A stretch of DNA of 64,000 nt, taken from assembly GCF_003843875.1 (NCBI RefSeq), contig NZ_RKRF01000009.1:1-64000 (forward strand), written 5' to 3'. Origin of the DNA: Aquisalibacillus elongatus. Lineage in GTDB: Bacteria > Bacillota > Bacilli > Bacillales > Alkalibacillaceae. The position numbers were made by a program, and so were the translations under genes. A model generated the notes under the pieces. It had not been told where the DNA came from, did not search any database, and was given only the letters and a program-made list of their open reading frames with translations. Of this stretch, positions 17,613 through 25,207 are shown piece by piece (the stretch's first letter is position 1; the number at the start of each line of letters is the position of its first letter).

Positions 17613-17641
17613 ATTATATCATTCAAGCCGATTGATGTCTT
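17613..17641 (-). promoter_or_regulatory. SigA promoter of the AUU-start gene
   Basis: On the minus strand AAGACA (17641-17636), a 17-bp spacer and a consensus TATAAT (17618-17613). The predicted transcript begins just before GAAGGGAG, which excludes starts further upstream. Confidence 0.65.
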
Positions 17642-17723
17642 CTTGTAAGGCGAACACACTATACAACCTATTCATCCTATTATACACTTTTCTCATAAAC
17701 CTTTATATGGGAAGTGACGTCAA

Positions 17724-18326
17724 ATGGAAGAAAAAATTAAGCAAATCATGGAAGTCTTTCACCTTGCTGAAAACCTAAAACGTGAATTAAGACATAGCTG
17801 GCTATCTGACGGTAGACAAGAAAGTGTTGCCGAACATACATGGCGGGTGTCTTTAATGGCGATGCTCGTAGAACGGCACCTAGAGCAAGATATCAATACT
17901 ACTAAACTATTAAAAATGATCATCATCCATGACCTAGTAGAAGCAAAAGCTGGGGATATCCCTGCTTTTGACACCCTTGAAAATGAGGAAGCCAAAAAAC
18001 TCAAGGCACAAAATGAAGAAAAAGCAATCACTCATATTAAAGAACTTATTGGTGGCGAGCAAGGTCGTGAGTGGTATTACCTATGGCATGAGTTTGAAGC
18101 CAAAGACACTTATGAAGCAAAAGTCGCAAACGCATTGGATAAGTTAGAAGCACAAATTCAACACAACGAAGCTTCTATTGAAACATGGCTCCCAATCGAA
18201 TATGATATGAGCTATAAATTAGGCAAACACACTTCGTTCAGTCCGTTTTTAGAAGCTTTTAAAGACGCTATTGAACAAGAAGCCGATACTAAAATTAAGA
18301 ACACATCTAGATTTGGCCCCAAGTAG
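17724..18326 (+). CDS. HD domain phosphohydrolase, YfbR/HDDC2-like
   Basis: This 200-residue protein has an HD domain with metal ligands in SVAEHTWRVSLMAML (His about 37), IIHDLVEAKAGDIPAFDT (HD about 71-72) and ANALDKLEAQIQH (final Asp). The order matches the HD_3 family that includes YfbR 5'-deoxynucleotidase and HDDC2. It probably dephosphorylates nucleoside monophosphates in the cytoplasm. It is a single gene with its own terminator. Confidence 0.88.
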   Translation: MEEKIKQIMEVFHLAENLKRELRHSWLSDGRQESVAEHTWRVSLMAMLVERHLEQDINTTKLLKMIIIHDLVEAKAGDIPAFDTLENEEAKKLKAQNEEKAITHIKELIGGEQGREWYYLWHEFEAKDTYEAKVANALDKLEAQIQHNEASIETWLPIEYDMSYKLGKHTSFSPFLEAFKDAIEQEADTKIKNTSRFGPK

Positions 18327-18340
18327 GCCAAATCTTTTTA
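18310..18340 (+). terminator. Terminator of the HD-domain gene
   Basis: Stem GATTTGGCC/GGCCAAATC, loop CCAAGTA, then TTTTTA. Confidence 0.88.
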
Positions 18341-18346
18341 TCAAAT

Positions 18347-18375
18347 TGCACCCTACTTACAAACACTTCCGTCTA
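18347..18375 (+). promoter_or_regulatory. Putative ECF-sigma promoter, module 1
   Basis: TGCACCC (18347-18353), a 16-bp spacer and CGTCTA (18370-18375), an ECF-type -10, lie 25 bp before the sigma gene. The sequence from TTCCGTCTAATA to AAGGAGG is nearly matched in front of the second sigma gene. Confidence 0.55.
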
Positions 18376-18400
18376 ATAAGTAAAAGGAAGGAGGCGCGAG

Positions 18401-18970
18401 ATGTCGGATTCATTTGAAGCAATAAATCTACGTGAAAACTTAACGGAACAAGAACGACTTACTGTCCTTGAGACCTGTATGAATCAGTATGGTCATGACA
18501 TATTTCGTCTCGTTCATTCCTATGTTCACAACTACTCAGATGCAGATGATCTTACTCAGGATGTTTTTGTTAAGGTTTACGAAAAAATACATACTTTTAA
18601 CGGTGAGTCTTCTTTAAAAAGTTGGATTTACCGCATTGCGATTAATACATGTAAAGACTACTTAAGATCGTTTCAATCAAAACAACGAAAGTTAAAGGAA
18701 AAATTTCAGCAACTGCTTAACGAACCAGAGATCCCCACACCTGAAGAACAATCCATTGAACAAGAAACACACTCGCAATTATTACTTTACGTAGACCAAT
18801 TACCCTTAAAGTATCGTGAAATTATTATTTTATATTATTTTGAAGAATTATCATTAAATGAATTGTCAGAGGCTTTAGGCTTAAACAATAACACGGCCAA
18901 GGCTAGACTTCGGCGCGCTCGTGAGCGACTTAAGTTAAAGCTTGAAGACGGAGGTGAGCTTTATGGATAA
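18401..18970 (+). CDS. ECF RNA polymerase sigma factor, module 1
   Basis: This 189-residue sigma-70 family protein has region 2 (VHSYVHNYSDADDLTQDVFVKVYEKIHTFNG, about 40-70; WIYRIAINTCKDYLR) and region 4 (LPLKYREIIILYYFEELSLNELSEALGLNNNTAKARLRRARERLK, about 130-180) with no region 3, which defines an ECF sigma. Its stop overlaps the following anti-sigma start by 8 nt. A paralogous module follows 1.6 kb downstream. An ECF-like promoter motif lies just upstream, so it is probably autoregulated. The inducing signal is unknown. Confidence 0.9.
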   Translation: MSDSFEAINLRENLTEQERLTVLETCMNQYGHDIFRLVHSYVHNYSDADDLTQDVFVKVYEKIHTFNGESSLKSWIYRIAINTCKDYLRSFQSKQRKLKEKFQQLLNEPEIPTPEEQSIEQETHSQLLLYVDQLPLKYREIIILYYFEELSLNELSEALGLNNNTAKARLRRARERLKLKLEDGGELYG

Positions 18971-20456
18971 TCATTTAAATCAGATGAAAGAAGAATATAA
19001 AAAACGTCATCAAGCGTCTTTCCAGGAACAATCACGCGAGCAAGTATTTCAAAAGATTTCAGCCAAACATCAACCCCCAAGCCCAAGGCGATCTTATATA
19101 TTTAGGTCAGGCTTAACTATTATAGCCTTATTGATCATTGGTTTTTTGATATTGATGAATTATCATGACCAACAAAGTCATCCCCCAATGGCTGATCACG
19201 AATTTGAAGAAGATATAGCAATTGACGATGAAACTGATGATGCGACAGATCAGAATGAAGCTTTTGAGGGCTATGTGATTGATGTTCAGAATGAGGGTGT
19301 GATCGTATCAAATTATGAAATACGTAACAAAATTTTACTTTCTGAAAATATCTCAAATAATATAAAAATAGGTGATCACATTGTTTATGATAAACAAACT
19401 GATAAAATTAATGTTTTAAACACAACGCCTGTAAATGAATCCATTTTACCTGAAAATAGTGCGATTCAAAAAGCCATTGAACACCTAGGTTTGAACCAAT
19501 CCGAAACCACATATTACATCACGAATGTTGCATATATACCTGAAGACCGAATCTGGGAGGTTGAGTTCAATCATTCTACTAACGGGATTGAAACGGATAC
19601 CAAAGTCCATATTGATGACCAAACGGGATCATTGGCGACACCGACTGAACCACCATCCGACGTTGTTAGTGATTATACGTTTGATTACAGTCGTTATGGG
19701 CAACAATTTAAGGAGCTTGAGCATGACTTAAGGTTAGCTCTTAATAGTGACTGGACATCACTCTACCATTTAGCTAGACAAGATTATTACAATCGAAAAA
19801 ATATCTACCATGACGTTGATTTTAGTTATAAATTAAACGGAGCAGCTATAGAAGACGGGATCGTAACCATAGACTTTCAGCCATTTGAAGAAAGTTTAAC
19901 GACTCATGAAATTGGCTCTTTTACTGACGAAATGCGACGAATAGTTTTTAAATACGATGAGGTTAACCAATTTATTTTACAATTTAACGGAAGTCGCAAA
20001 TCTGAAGATACACCTTATGAGGTGGCTGTAAATGAACCTATTGAGAGAAAAGACAAATACGAATCTTTCAATGAATCCGACAATATAAGAAAAGCAATCA
20101 ATGCATACAGTGGAACTTTCCGGTATCTATTCCGTCATCATGACAATGAAAAACTAGTATTTGAATCAGGGCAAGAGACCTTAGACTTTCTTACACGTAC
20201 CATGTCACATGACCTAGCTAAACAACATTTTAGTCACTATATAAGTGAAGTTAATGGGGCTCTAATTTTAAACACTTTTAACATGCCTCCAGTCATTGAT
20301 CATCAAGCCCCCTACGAAACAACTGAACTCAATGAACAGACATACCAAGTAGAACAGATTATTCAATCAGAGGGTGGAGAGCAATTGCTCACTTATATTA
20401 TAAAAAATGAAAACTATAAGTGGTATGTTGAATCTATTGAAATTGAATCTCAATAA
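18963..20456 (+). CDS. Membrane anti-sigma factor with GerMN-like domain, module 1
   Basis: This 497-residue protein has a charged cytoplasmic N-terminus (1-47), one membrane helix (about 49-67) and a large outer region. The outer region contains an acidic linker, a DUF3221-like segment (EGYVIDVQNEGVIVSNYE), a PepSY-like stretch, then a GerMN-like segment (FSYKLNGAAIEDGIVTIDF) and a C-terminal domain. GGAGG is 8 nt before the ATG at 18963. The single-pass topology and 8-nt overlap with the sigma gene support an anti-sigma role. The N-terminus lacks an obvious zinc-binding motif. Confidence 0.75.
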   Translation: MDNHLNQMKEEYKKRHQASFQEQSREQVFQKISAKHQPPSPRRSYIFRSGLTIIALLIIGFLILMNYHDQQSHPPMADHEFEEDIAIDDETDDATDQNEAFEGYVIDVQNEGVIVSNYEIRNKILLSENISNNIKIGDHIVYDKQTDKINVLNTTPVNESILPENSAIQKAIEHLGLNQSETTYYITNVAYIPEDRIWEVEFNHSTNGIETDTKVHIDDQTGSLATPTEPPSDVVSDYTFDYSRYGQQFKELEHDLRLALNSDWTSLYHLARQDYYNRKNIYHDVDFSYKLNGAAIEDGIVTIDFQPFEESLTTHEIGSFTDEMRRIVFKYDEVNQFILQFNGSRKSEDTPYEVAVNEPIERKDKYESFNESDNIRKAINAYSGTFRYLFRHHDNEKLVFESGQETLDFLTRTMSHDLAKQHFSHYISEVNGALILNTFNMPPVIDHQAPYETTELNEQTYQVEQIIQSEGGEQLLTYIIKNENYKWYVESIEIESQ

Positions 20457-20463
20457 TCTTACG

Positions 20464-20495
20464 AAGACAGGTTGGACCCCACCAATCTGTCTTTA
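20464..20495 (+). terminator. Possible terminator between ECF modules
   Basis: A 12-bp stem (AAGACAGGTTGG with CCAATCTGTCTT, one G-U pair) is followed by a weak TATTATG run. It would only partly insulate the two modules. Confidence 0.55.
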
Positions 20496-20520
20496 TTATG
20501 TAGAAAAATTAAATATTTTG

Positions 20521-20547
20521 TGTCCCAGGGGGCAACTGATTCGTCTA
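20521..20547 (+). promoter_or_regulatory. Putative ECF-sigma promoter, module 2
   Basis: TGTCCC (20521-20526), a 15-bp spacer and CGTCTA (20542-20547) precede the second sigma gene. The stretch from CGTCTAAC through TAAAAG to AAGGAGG mirrors module 1. Confidence 0.55.
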
Positions 20548-20572
20548 ACATATAAAAGAAAGGAGGAACATT

Positions 20573-21151
20573 ATGGCAGACCACTTTGAGGCTGACATAA
20601 TTCAAGGAACTAAAGAGTTAACAGAACAAGAACGCCTCGAGATCCTTGAGGAATGCATGACGAAATACGGACATGAAATTAAACGTGTTGTTTATTCATA
20701 TATCAAGGATCCAACTGAAGCTGATGACATTACACAAGATGTGTTCGTAGATGTCTATGAGAAATTAAATACTTTTAAGGGACAGTCACAACTTAGAAGT
20801 TGGATTTATTCAATCGCTATTAATAAAAGCAAGGACCATTTAAGATCTTCACAAAACCGTAAGCGGATTTATAAAGAGAAAGTTATTAAACTTTGGGATA
20901 ACAAAGATGATGAGACTCCTGAAAAACAATCAATCAGACTAGAAAACACGAATCAGTTATTAAATAAGGTCAAACAGCTCCCTGTTAAGTATCGTGAAAT
21001 GGTTGTTTTATATTATTATGAAGATCTTTCTCTTAAAGAAATTGCGGACATTCTATCGATCAAAGTCAATACAGCTAAAGTTAGATTACAACGGGCACGA
21101 AAAAAACTTAAACCGTTAATTGAACACGATGGAGGTGACTATTTTGAGTAA
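20573..21151 (+). CDS. ECF RNA polymerase sigma factor, module 2
   Basis: This 192-residue ECF sigma is a clear paralogue of the module 1 factor. It has region 2 (YSYIKDPTEADDITQDVFVDVYEKLNTFKGQ, SWIYSIAINKSKDHLRS) and region 4 (LPVKYREMVVLYYYEDLSLKEIADILSIKVNTAKVRLQRARKKLK). Both proteins begin with a matching N-terminal extension containing LTEQERL. The stop overlaps the next start by 8 nt, as in module 1. The two factors may recognise overlapping promoters, since both upstream regions carry CGTCTA. Confidence 0.9.
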   Translation: MADHFEADIIQGTKELTEQERLEILEECMTKYGHEIKRVVYSYIKDPTEADDITQDVFVDVYEKLNTFKGQSQLRSWIYSIAINKSKDHLRSSQNRKRIYKEKVIKLWDNKDDETPEKQSIRLENTNQLLNKVKQLPVKYREMVVLYYYEDLSLKEIADILSIKVNTAKVRLQRARKKLKPLIEHDGGDYFE

Positions 21152-22175
21152 AGAATTTGTTAATAGCAAACGAGAATACGTTGAAGATATTTCATTTACA
21201 GAAGTTGATCGCGAACAAGTACTTGAAAAAATTCAAGAATCTAAACAATCGGTTCCTACTAAAAAAGGTATTTTTCATCCTATACCAGTAGCTCTTACCC
21301 TCATCACTTCCTTAATCATTGCAGTCTTATTTTTAACTAACATCGAAAATCTTGTAACACCTAGTACGGGTACAGAGTCAGACTTAGAAAAAACTGAAGG
21401 ATATATTGTCAAAATTGAAGAAAATGAAGCGATTATAACCAATTCCGAAACACAGCAAAACATTTCGTATACTAACATACCGGAAGAATTTAAACTTGGT
21501 CAGATGGTAACCGGTTGGCATGAAAAGGTAAATGATCGTGCAAATGTAGAACTGCAGGATTATGAAATAAAGCAAGGTGAAACTATAGATGGTTCAGATT
21601 TAACTGATGAGGAAGCAATTCGCACTGCACTTAAGGCTGAAGAATTTAAAAGAGCTGACCATCCAATTATTGAGTCAGTTCAGTACCACTCCGATTCACG
21701 CGTTTGGTCTATTCAAGTTTCCACAAATGATCAGGACAGTTTAGTTATAGACGTTGACGATCAAACAAACGAAGTCATAACCAATCAAAATAACGAGACA
21801 GATGAGACACCTAACTTTGATGATATACTAACCCAATATGAACAAACGCTAAAGTCATTAAAAAATAATGAAACTCAATATATAGATTTCAACAATGAAG
21901 AAGAATTAAAGAACTATCTCACACAGGCGATGTCAGAATCATTAGCAGAAATTCATATCGAAACGTATATTGACGAGCGTGAAGGCGGATTGTATTTAAT
22001 TGAAACCGAATTCCCTACTTTCATCGATACAGAAAAAGATTATCAAACAGAGCAGCAGGACGCTGAGACTTATTATGTAAAGCAACAAGTAGATACTGAA
22101 TTAATGGAGCATCCACATGTCACGGTTGTGATTAAAAAGCGTCAAGATCAATGGATTGTAGCTGATACAGAATAA
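21144..22175 (+). CDS. Membrane anti-sigma factor, module 2
   Basis: This 343-residue protein has a cytoplasmic N-terminus (1-47), a single membrane helix (about 48-66), and an outer region with a DUF3221-like segment (EGYIVKIEENEAIITN, about 80-95) and a PepSY-like segment around VWSIQVSTNDQDSLVIDVDDQT. It lacks the GerMN-like domain of the module 1 protein. The start is a TTG at 21144 with GGAGGTG 7-8 nt upstream. The same-frame stretch after the stop (22194-22481) may be decayed extra coding sequence. Confidence 0.75.
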   Translation: MSKEFVNSKREYVEDISFTEVDREQVLEKIQESKQSVPTKKGIFHPIPVALTLITSLIIAVLFLTNIENLVTPSTGTESDLEKTEGYIVKIEENEAIITNSETQQNISYTNIPEEFKLGQMVTGWHEKVNDRANVELQDYEIKQGETIDGSDLTDEEAIRTALKAEEFKRADHPIIESVQYHSDSRVWSIQVSTNDQDSLVIDVDDQTNEVITNQNNETDETPNFDDILTQYEQTLKSLKNNETQYIDFNNEEELKNYLTQAMSESLAEIHIETYIDEREGGLYLIETEFPTFIDTEKDYQTEQQDAETYYVKQQVDTELMEHPHVTVVIKKRQDQWIVADTE

Positions 22176-22193
22176 GAGCACCATTCAAATTAA

Positions 22194-22481
22194 ATTAAAT
22201 CTAACCAAGAATCAGCTGCTGAAGTCAAAAATGCATTACAATTAGAAGCAAAATACATGTACAAATTCGAAAACAATGACCCTCCTTCTGAAGAATACGA
22301 GGACCTGAATTTAACTTTGATCCACGTCTTTGAAGAAAATGATCAAGCAACTGCAACGTACGGTTGGTACTATATAGACCTTGATAACTGGGACATTTAT
22401 GAATATGAGTTAGCTACAAATCAGTTAACTCATATCTATAAGTACCAAGATGGAGAATATATTAAGAACCAAAACAAATAG
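22194..22481 (+). pseudogene. Decayed fragment of a secreted/lipoprotein-type domain
   Basis: The frame is open from just after a stop at 22191 to 22481 and encodes about 95 residues including SAAEVKNALQLEAKYMYKFE and ATATYGWYYIDLDNWDIYEYEL. The second segment resembles domains at the C-termini of Bacillus lipoproteins and membrane proteins. There is no start codon with a ribosome site; an internal ATG at 22257 has none either. It is in the same frame as the anti-sigma gene upstream but behind two stops. I read it as the remnant of a truncated gene. Confidence 0.5.
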
Positions 22482-22576
22482 TGATTGCCTAGTGAATAAG
22501 GCGAATTTAGGTTGACCCTTAAAGAATTGTCAACGAATTGACAAAGAGAGAGTAGTAAATTTTGGCAGCACAAAAA

Positions 22577-22622
22577 AGGAGTCCTAAGTAGTCATAGTGA
22601 TGACTTCTTAGGACTCTTTTTA
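22577..22622 (+). terminator. Terminator downstream of the ECF region
   Basis: A long stem GAGTCCTAAGTAGTCA with its near-complement TGATGACTTCTTAGGACTC is followed by TTTTTA. It closes the ECF/pseudogene region. Confidence 0.85.
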
Positions 22623-22698
22623 TTTCTTAGAATATGATTGGATAATTCTTAAACGTCAGTAAAAGATATAATTATATATTTTAAAAGGAGTGTAGAAA

Positions 22699-23211
22699 AT
22701 GGGTATTTTAACTGGTTATCAAAAGAAACAGCCTCTACATTATGGAGAAGTTTATGGAATGTGGTCATATTTAATGGCCGCACAAGGTTTCCACTCAATG
22801 TTGCAAACATACAGTAATCATACTGGAGATAAGGACTTAAAAAAATTAATTGAAGAACTTATCCAAGGGGTTAAAACAGAAATTGATGAGGTTCAAGAGG
22901 TCTTAAAAGAAAATGGAGTTGGCCTCCCTCCCGCTCCAGCCGAAAAACCACTAGCGAGTTTAGAAGACATACCTACAGGCGCTAAAATTGCCGATCCTGA
23001 AATAAGTGCAAGTATATCTAAAGATTTAGGTGAAGGTTTAATTGCATGTACTACCATAGTAACCCAAAGCACTAGGGATGATATTGCAATGTTATTTGGA
23101 CAATATCATATGAATAAAGCACAAGTAGCAGCTAAAGCTTTACGTTTGAATAAGGAAAAAGGTTGGTTAATCACACCACCATTACACTCAAAAGTTCCTC
23201 ACCACGATTAA
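22699..23211 (+). CDS. DUF3231 family protein
   Basis: This 170-residue helical protein matches half of a DUF3231 protein: GEVYGMWSYLMAAQGFHSML at the start, ENGVGLPPAPAEKP in the middle, and the family-typical C-terminus LRLNKEKGWLITPPLH. Such proteins have a ferritin-like or CotF-like helical bundle and unknown function. A good AAAAGGAGTG precedes the ATG. Full-length members carry two repeats; this one has a single repeat, which is also common. Confidence 0.85.
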   Translation: MGILTGYQKKQPLHYGEVYGMWSYLMAAQGFHSMLQTYSNHTGDKDLKKLIEELIQGVKTEIDEVQEVLKENGVGLPPAPAEKPLASLEDIPTGAKIADPEISASISKDLGEGLIACTTIVTQSTRDDIAMLFGQYHMNKAQVAAKALRLNKEKGWLITPPLHSKVPHHD

Positions 23212-23213
23212 CT

Positions 23214-23343
23214 ATGAATGAGGTGGCTAACCCGATTGCAACTGAGGTCATTTCTGATGGGAATATTAATATAAAAAAACATTTTTTATGCAGAAGTTCT
23301 ACCCAATGGAACACTTGTTTCAAAGGATGACAATCTAGATTAG
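23214..23343 (+). pseudogene. Frameshifted small gene remnant
   Basis: From an ATG at 23214 the frame reads MNEVANPIATEVISDGNINIKK and then shifts at an A7/T6 tract (about 23273-23288). After a one-base shift it continues as FYAEVLPNGTLVSKDDNLD and stops at 23341-23343, just before a terminator. The joined product would be about 42 residues. No family is recognised. It may be a broken gene or a homopolymer sequencing error. Confidence 0.35.
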
Positions 23344-23346
23344 TAA

Positions 23347-23378
23347 AATCTATCCCGCTTTTTGGGATAGATTTTTTA
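23347..23378 (+). terminator. Terminator after the DUF3231 region
   Basis: Stem AATCTATCCC/GGGATAGATT, loop GCTTTTT, then TTTTATTTT. Confidence 0.88.
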
Positions 23379-23476
23379 TTTTATTCGAACACTTCGAACG
23401 CCGTACTATTTATTTTTCTTATTTTTCGATAAAATAAATACTATTGGATGATTTATATACATATGGAGGATTCACC

Positions 23477-25207
23477 ATGAAGTATGTCGCACGATTTTTG
23501 AAACCGTATTATTTTCAAATGGCTATTGCATGGTTTTTAATGTTAACGGAGCTAGCCGTTGAGCTAATGCTCCCGTTTTTCTTAGGAAAAATGATTGATG
23601 AAGGAATTCAAACGCAAGAGTTAGATACGATTATCTTTTGGGGTTCGATCATGGTCGGGCTTGCGATCTTATCGTTTGCCGCTGGTATTATCAACTCGTT
23701 TTTCTCTGCTCATGTTACGTTTAAATTCGGTTATGACATGAGACAGCGATTGTTTGAGAAGGTTCAGGCTTTTTCATTTAAAAATTTAAATGAATACCCA
23801 ACCTCATCCTTAGTCACAAGGTTCACAAACGATATACGTATGATTCAAAACGGTATATTTATGGGACTAAGAATTATGTTGCGCGCACCACTACTCGTCC
23901 TTGGTGGTGTCATTATGGCATTTCTAGTTAACTGGCGCATCGCCCTTATTTTCCTAGTTACCGTTCCTTTATTAATCGGATTTTTATTATTCGTCGTTAT
24001 GAAGGCCGGAAAGCTTTTCAGAAAAGTACAGGAACGTTTGGATAATGTTAACCGCGTCATGCAAGAAAACTTATCAGGTATTCGATTAATTAAAGCCTTT
24101 GTTCGCAAAAAACATGAAACGAACCGATTTATGGGTGCGAATACAGAATTAATGCAAAATACCAAGAAGGCCTTACGTCTAATTGAGACTTCCATGCCGG
24201 TATTATTATTTGTCATGAACATGAGCTTGTTATTTATCCTATGGTACGGAAACATTGAAGTTGGCAATAATAACGCCCAAGTTGGTGATGTTGTTGCGAT
24301 TGTCAACTATGCGTTAAGAGTATCAATGGCAATCTCTATGTTTGGGTTTTTAACAATGGCAATTGCTCGAATGAAAGCCTCATCAGATCGAATTGCTCAA
24401 GTGTTAGATGCCGAAATCGACTTAGTTGAATCTGAATATGCTAATGAACAGTACCGTGTAAACGATGGGACGATTGAGTTTTCAAACGTCTCCTTTCGTT
24501 ATCCGAATTTAAAAGAAGACGTGCTATCAGAGCTATCGTTTACCGTACAGCCACAAGAAAAAATAACAATTATCGGTGCTACTGGTTCGGGTAAAACATC
24601 CTTATTCCAACTGATCCCGAGACTGTATGATGCAACGAAAGGATCCGTATTCATTGACGGGCACGACGTTCGCGATTATAAATTGGATTATTTACGCGGG
24701 GCAATTGGCTACGTGCCGCAAGCACCATTATTATTTACCGGATCGATTCGCGAAAATATTCGATGGGGCAAAAATGACGCATCAGAAGACGACATTATTC
24801 AAGCAGCCAAAGATGCACAAATCCACGACACGATAAAAAACTTGCCTAACGGATACGATACCCAAATCGGGCAAAAAGGTGTGAACTTATCTGGCGGTCA
24901 GAAACAACGTGTCTCAATTGCACGTGCGCTTATTCGACACCCTAAGATTTTAATGTTGGATGACAGTACGAGTGCATTAGATTTAAAGACCGAATCGCGC
25001 TTGCTAGATGCGATTAACCAATATGAATGCACGACGTTAATTGTGACACAAAAAGTCACAACAGCCATGAGCACGGACCGTATTTTCCTCATGGACGACG
25101 GTCAATTATTAGACGTTGGACGCCATGACCAATTAGTTAAAACATCTGATCTTTATCGTAAAATCGTTGAATCCCAATTCGGAAAGGAGGATGTGCATGA
25201 GCATTAA
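23477..25207 (+). CDS. Heterodimeric ABC exporter, half 1 (degenerate catalytic site)
   Basis: This 576-residue half-transporter has six membrane helices followed by an ATPase domain: Walker A GATGSGKT (about 364-371), signature LSGGQKQR, and Walker B ILMLDDSTSALD, where Asp replaces the catalytic Glu. Its partner supplies the canonical Glu but a degenerate signature, as in YfiB/YfiC and BmrC/BmrD exporters, which expel drugs or lipids. The ATG at 23477 has GGAGG 7 nt upstream. The two genes overlap by 11 nt. Which known pair it is cannot be settled by eye. Confidence 0.88.
   Translation: MKYVARFLKPYYFQMAIAWFLMLTELAVELMLPFFLGKMIDEGIQTQELDTIIFWGSIMVGLAILSFAAGIINSFFSAHVTFKFGYDMRQRLFEKVQAFSFKNLNEYPTSSLVTRFTNDIRMIQNGIFMGLRIMLRAPLLVLGGVIMAFLVNWRIALIFLVTVPLLIGFLLFVVMKAGKLFRKVQERLDNVNRVMQENLSGIRLIKAFVRKKHETNRFMGANTELMQNTKKALRLIETSMPVLLFVMNMSLLFILWYGNIEVGNNNAQVGDVVAIVNYALRVSMAISMFGFLTMAIARMKASSDRIAQVLDAEIDLVESEYANEQYRVNDGTIEFSNVSFRYPNLKEDVLSELSFTVQPQEKITIIGATGSGKTSLFQLIPRLYDATKGSVFIDGHDVRDYKLDYLRGAIGYVPQAPLLFTGSIRENIRWGKNDASEDDIIQAAKDAQIHDTIKNLPNGYDTQIGQKGVNLSGGQKQRVSIARALIRHPKILMLDDSTSALDLKTESRLLDAINQYECTTLIVTQKVTTAMSTDRIFLMDDGQLLDVGRHDQLVKTSDLYRKIVESQFGKEDVHEH

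Noticed and set aside
22482..22570. TTGACCC and repeated TTGAC/GTCAA words after the decayed fragment
   Set aside because: They suggest a promoter but no gene follows before the terminator at 22577.
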